Shown: in pieces, positions 5,966 through 7,283 of the stretch
Layout: every line of letters starts with the position of its first letter
Position numbering within the stretch: the first letter of the stretch is position 1
Assembly (NCBI GenBank): GCA_018648945.1
Contig: JABGQJ010000389.1
Span: 1-7,283, forward strand
From: Victivallales bacterium
GTDB taxonomy: Bacteria; Verrucomicrobiota; Lentisphaeria; Oligosphaerales; Lenti-02
Reading direction: 5' to 3'
DNA length: 7,283 nucleotides
Made by a program: the position numbers and the translations under genes
The notes under the pieces: model-generated
Told to the model about the DNA's origin: nothing
The model's database searches: none
What the model saw: the letters and a program-made list of their open reading frames with translations, nothing else

Positions 5966-6021
5966 TATTGCACAGCTTCTTGTCTCTCCGGCAAGGAATT
6001 CCGGAGAGACGCAGTGCAATA
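5966..6021. other. Large two-stem hairpin
   Basis: Outer stem TATTGCAC/GTGCAATA (5966-5973/6014-6021, 8 bp) and inner stem GTCTCTCCGG/CCGGAGAGAC (5982-5991/6001-6010, 10 bp) are both perfect. An asymmetric internal loop of 8 and 3 nt separates them. No T-run follows on either strand, so it is not an ordinary terminator. The 8-nt side of the internal loop lies within an 11-nt complement of 5806-5816. Confidence 0.65.
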
Positions 6022-6059
6022 TTCTGCGCAGGAAGCTAATGCAGGTGGCCTTTCATTCG

Positions 6060-6122
6060 ATGTTCGATGTTGGGCGTTCGATGCTCGATGTTCGGTTCCC
6101 TTTGGTTGCGGCCAGTGGCCGC
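6060..6122 (-). repeat. Repeat copy D, inverted relative to A-C
   Basis: Read on the minus strand it has the GCGGCC-ACT-GGCCGC hairpin (6122-6108), an AACCAAA linker and five heptads (6094-6060) in the same order as copies B and C, with one change (CGAGCAT for CGAACAT). It ends 39 nt beyond the sulfatase stop and could act as its 3' hairpin. With B and C it flanks 5727-6059 as an inverted pair. Confidence 0.85.
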
Positions 6123-6160
6123 CCCGTGCTTTCCGTGGTTCGTCCTCTCCCCGGTCACCC

Positions 6161-7283
6161 TTACAGGAACGGATCCTTGGTTCCGGGCGCGGGGGTGATG
6201 CGGGCGTTCCATTCCTTGAGCAGCCGCTCATGGTCGCGGATGGTGTCTGCAAAGCGGGCCTGTTCGGCGAGGTTCTTGGTCTCCCAGGGGTCGTCCTTCA
6301 TATCGAAGAGCTGGACCACGGGATCGTCCTTGTAGCGCACGAACTTGTAGCGCTCGGTCCGCACCATGCGGCCGATGAGCTGGGCCTCGCAGATGAGATG
6401 GTCGCGCCACTCGACTGCCTTGCCTTTGAGCAGGGGAGCAAAGCTGCGCCCGACGGTGGTTGGCGGGGGCTTGATCCCGGCCAGTTCGCACATGGTGGGG
6501 AGGATATCCACGTGCGAGACCAAGTGGGAGCTGTCCCGCACCTTGGTGGGCAGACGCCCTGGGCAGGAAACGAAGAAGGGCACGGCCATGGCCTCCTCGT
6601 AGGGATACCATTTCTGCACGTGGTTGTGACGCCCGCGCCCCTCGCCGTGGTCCGAGGTGAAGATGATGATGGTGTCCTCGGCTTGGCCGGATTCCTCCAC
6701 CGCGCGCAGAACCCGCCCCACGTCGGCGTCCAGCATCTCCACCATGCGGTAGTAGACGTGGATGTAGTATTGCCATTGCTCGGCATTGGAGAAGCCCCTG
6801 AAGAAGGAATTGGCGAGGCGCGTGGGGGCCTTCGGATGCACGTTGTGGTTGGGGGGCAACTTGGGCAGCTTCCCGGCCAGCTGCGGGAAGGCGAGCTCTT
6901 CGGGGACGAAATGCTTGGCGTGGATCGCCCAATAGCAGATGTCGTGGGGCTGAAGCAGCGAGCTGACCAGCACGAAGGGGCGCTTGTCCTGGCGTTTGCG
7001 CAGGAACGCCTCGCAACTGCGCGAGACGATTCGGTCGCAGATGTCGCCCTGGCCGCCGCCCACATGCAGAATCTCGAAGCCTTTGATGTCCCGGGGGTAG
7101 CCATGGGGCAGATGCCACTTGCCGCAGTAGGCAGTCTGATAGCCTTCCTTGCGGAACCAGCTTCCCATGGTCGGCAGGCTGGGATGGATCGAGAGGCTGT
7201 TGGTGACCACCCCGGTTTCCACCGGCATGCGCCCCGTGAACATGGAACTGCGGGCCGGCGAGCAGACCGGCGACGAGCTTTGC
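6161..7283 (-). CDS. Type I (formylglycine-dependent) sulfatase, N-terminus outside window
   Basis: 373 residues are visible; the start lies beyond the right edge. The signature CSPARSSMFTGR is at visible residues 7-18. Its cysteine (codon 7264-7262) is the one oxidised to formylglycine for sulfate-ester hydrolysis. Downstream family motifs follow: GYQTAYCGKWH with K55 and H57, QPHD (H113), TIIIFTSDHGEG with metal ligands D211 and H212, and HNHVQK (219-224) with a likely sulfate-contacting H/K pair. Then come SHVDILPTMCELAG and a C-terminal RYKFVRYKDDP ... LFDMKDDPWETKNLA block typical of these enzymes. Probably about 50 or more residues are missing, including any signal peptide and the first metal-binding aspartates. 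The substrate (sulfated glycan or other ester) cannot be told. The gene ends TAA at 6161-6163, followed by repeat copy D. Confidence 0.95.
   Translation of the reverse strand, partial: QSSSPVCSPARSSMFTGRMPVETGVVTNSLSIHPSLPTMGSWFRKEGYQTAYCGKWHLPHGYPRDIKGFEILHVGGGQGDICDRIVSRSCEAFLRKRQDKRPFVLVSSLLQPHDICYWAIHAKHFVPEELAFPQLAGKLPKLPPNHNVHPKAPTRLANSFFRGFSNAEQWQYYIHVYYRMVEMLDADVGRVLRAVEESGQAEDTIIIFTSDHGEGRGRHNHVQKWYPYEEAMAVPFFVSCPGRLPTKVRDSSHLVSHVDILPTMCELAGIKPPPTTVGRSFAPLLKGKAVEWRDHLICEAQLIGRMVRTERYKFVRYKDDPVVQLFDMKDDPWETKNLAEQARFADTIRDHERLLKEWNARITPAPGTKDPFL

Larger units (their letters stand above)
5190..6160. other. Gene-poor, repeat-rich intergenic region
   Basis: No convincing intact gene is present on either strand across 971 bp. 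Contents from left: the leader and possible promoter of the PHP gene, a possible coding relic (5320-5415), repeat copies A, B and C (5458-5726), a stretch dense in inverted repeats (5784-6021), and inverted copy D (6060-6122). Open frames here are produced by the 7-nt repeats, which translate in all frames to MFDV-, NIEH- and RTSN-type peptides. Confidence 0.75.

Noticed and set aside
5913..6021. Integron attC site or known riboswitch
   Set aside because: The GTT core does not fit the GTTRRRY consensus, and no conserved riboswitch core was recognised on either strand.

Overview
GC-rich bacterial DNA, most likely from the Planctomycetes-Verrucomicrobia-Lentisphaerae-Kiritimatiellae (PVC) group. 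The basis is a formylglycine-type sulfatase, secreted carbohydrate-type proteins of unknown role, a CehA/McbA-like PHP protein, and the kinds of intergenic repeat present (degenerate 7-nt CGAACAT tracts, short CCCAGGG/CCCTGGG and GCCCC/GGGGC hairpins). This taxonomic call is inference from recalled genome style, not from a marker gene.

Layout. (1) 1-3240, minus strand: a very tight four-gene operon, read from 3240 down to 1. It encodes a secreted jelly-roll-like protein (2641-3240), archease (2207-2644), the RNA ligase RtcB (759-2198), and a secreted protein of unknown function that runs off the window (1-757). Junctions are a 4-nt overlap, an 8-nt gap and a 1-nt gap, so all four are probably translated together. 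(2) 3241-3474: divergent intergenic region. (3) 3475-4038, plus strand: a small exported glycine-zipper, His/Pro/Arg-rich repeat protein. (4) 4039-4292: a strong 14-bp hairpin, then a three-hairpin intergenic element. (5) 4293-5189, minus: a PHP-domain metallohydrolase with a possible promoter upstream. (6) 5190-6160: almost 1 kb without a convincing gene. It holds a possible coding relic, an array of 85-bp repeat units each made of a GC hairpin and a heptanucleotide tract, a stretch dense in inverted repeats, and an inverted copy of the same repeat. (7) 6161-7283, minus: the C-terminal part of a type I sulfatase, entering from beyond the right edge and including its CSPAR active-site motif.

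How the genes fit together. RtcB and archease are a known functional pair: archease activates RtcB guanylylation and turnover in 3'-phosphate RNA ligation. Their placement between two genes for exported proteins, with overlapping or abutting ends, is the most unusual feature of the window. The sulfatase and PHP protein suit a degrader of sulfated or phosphorylated organic matter, but they are about 1 kb apart and need not be co-regulated. No CRISPR array, tRNA, rRNA or intact transposase was seen.
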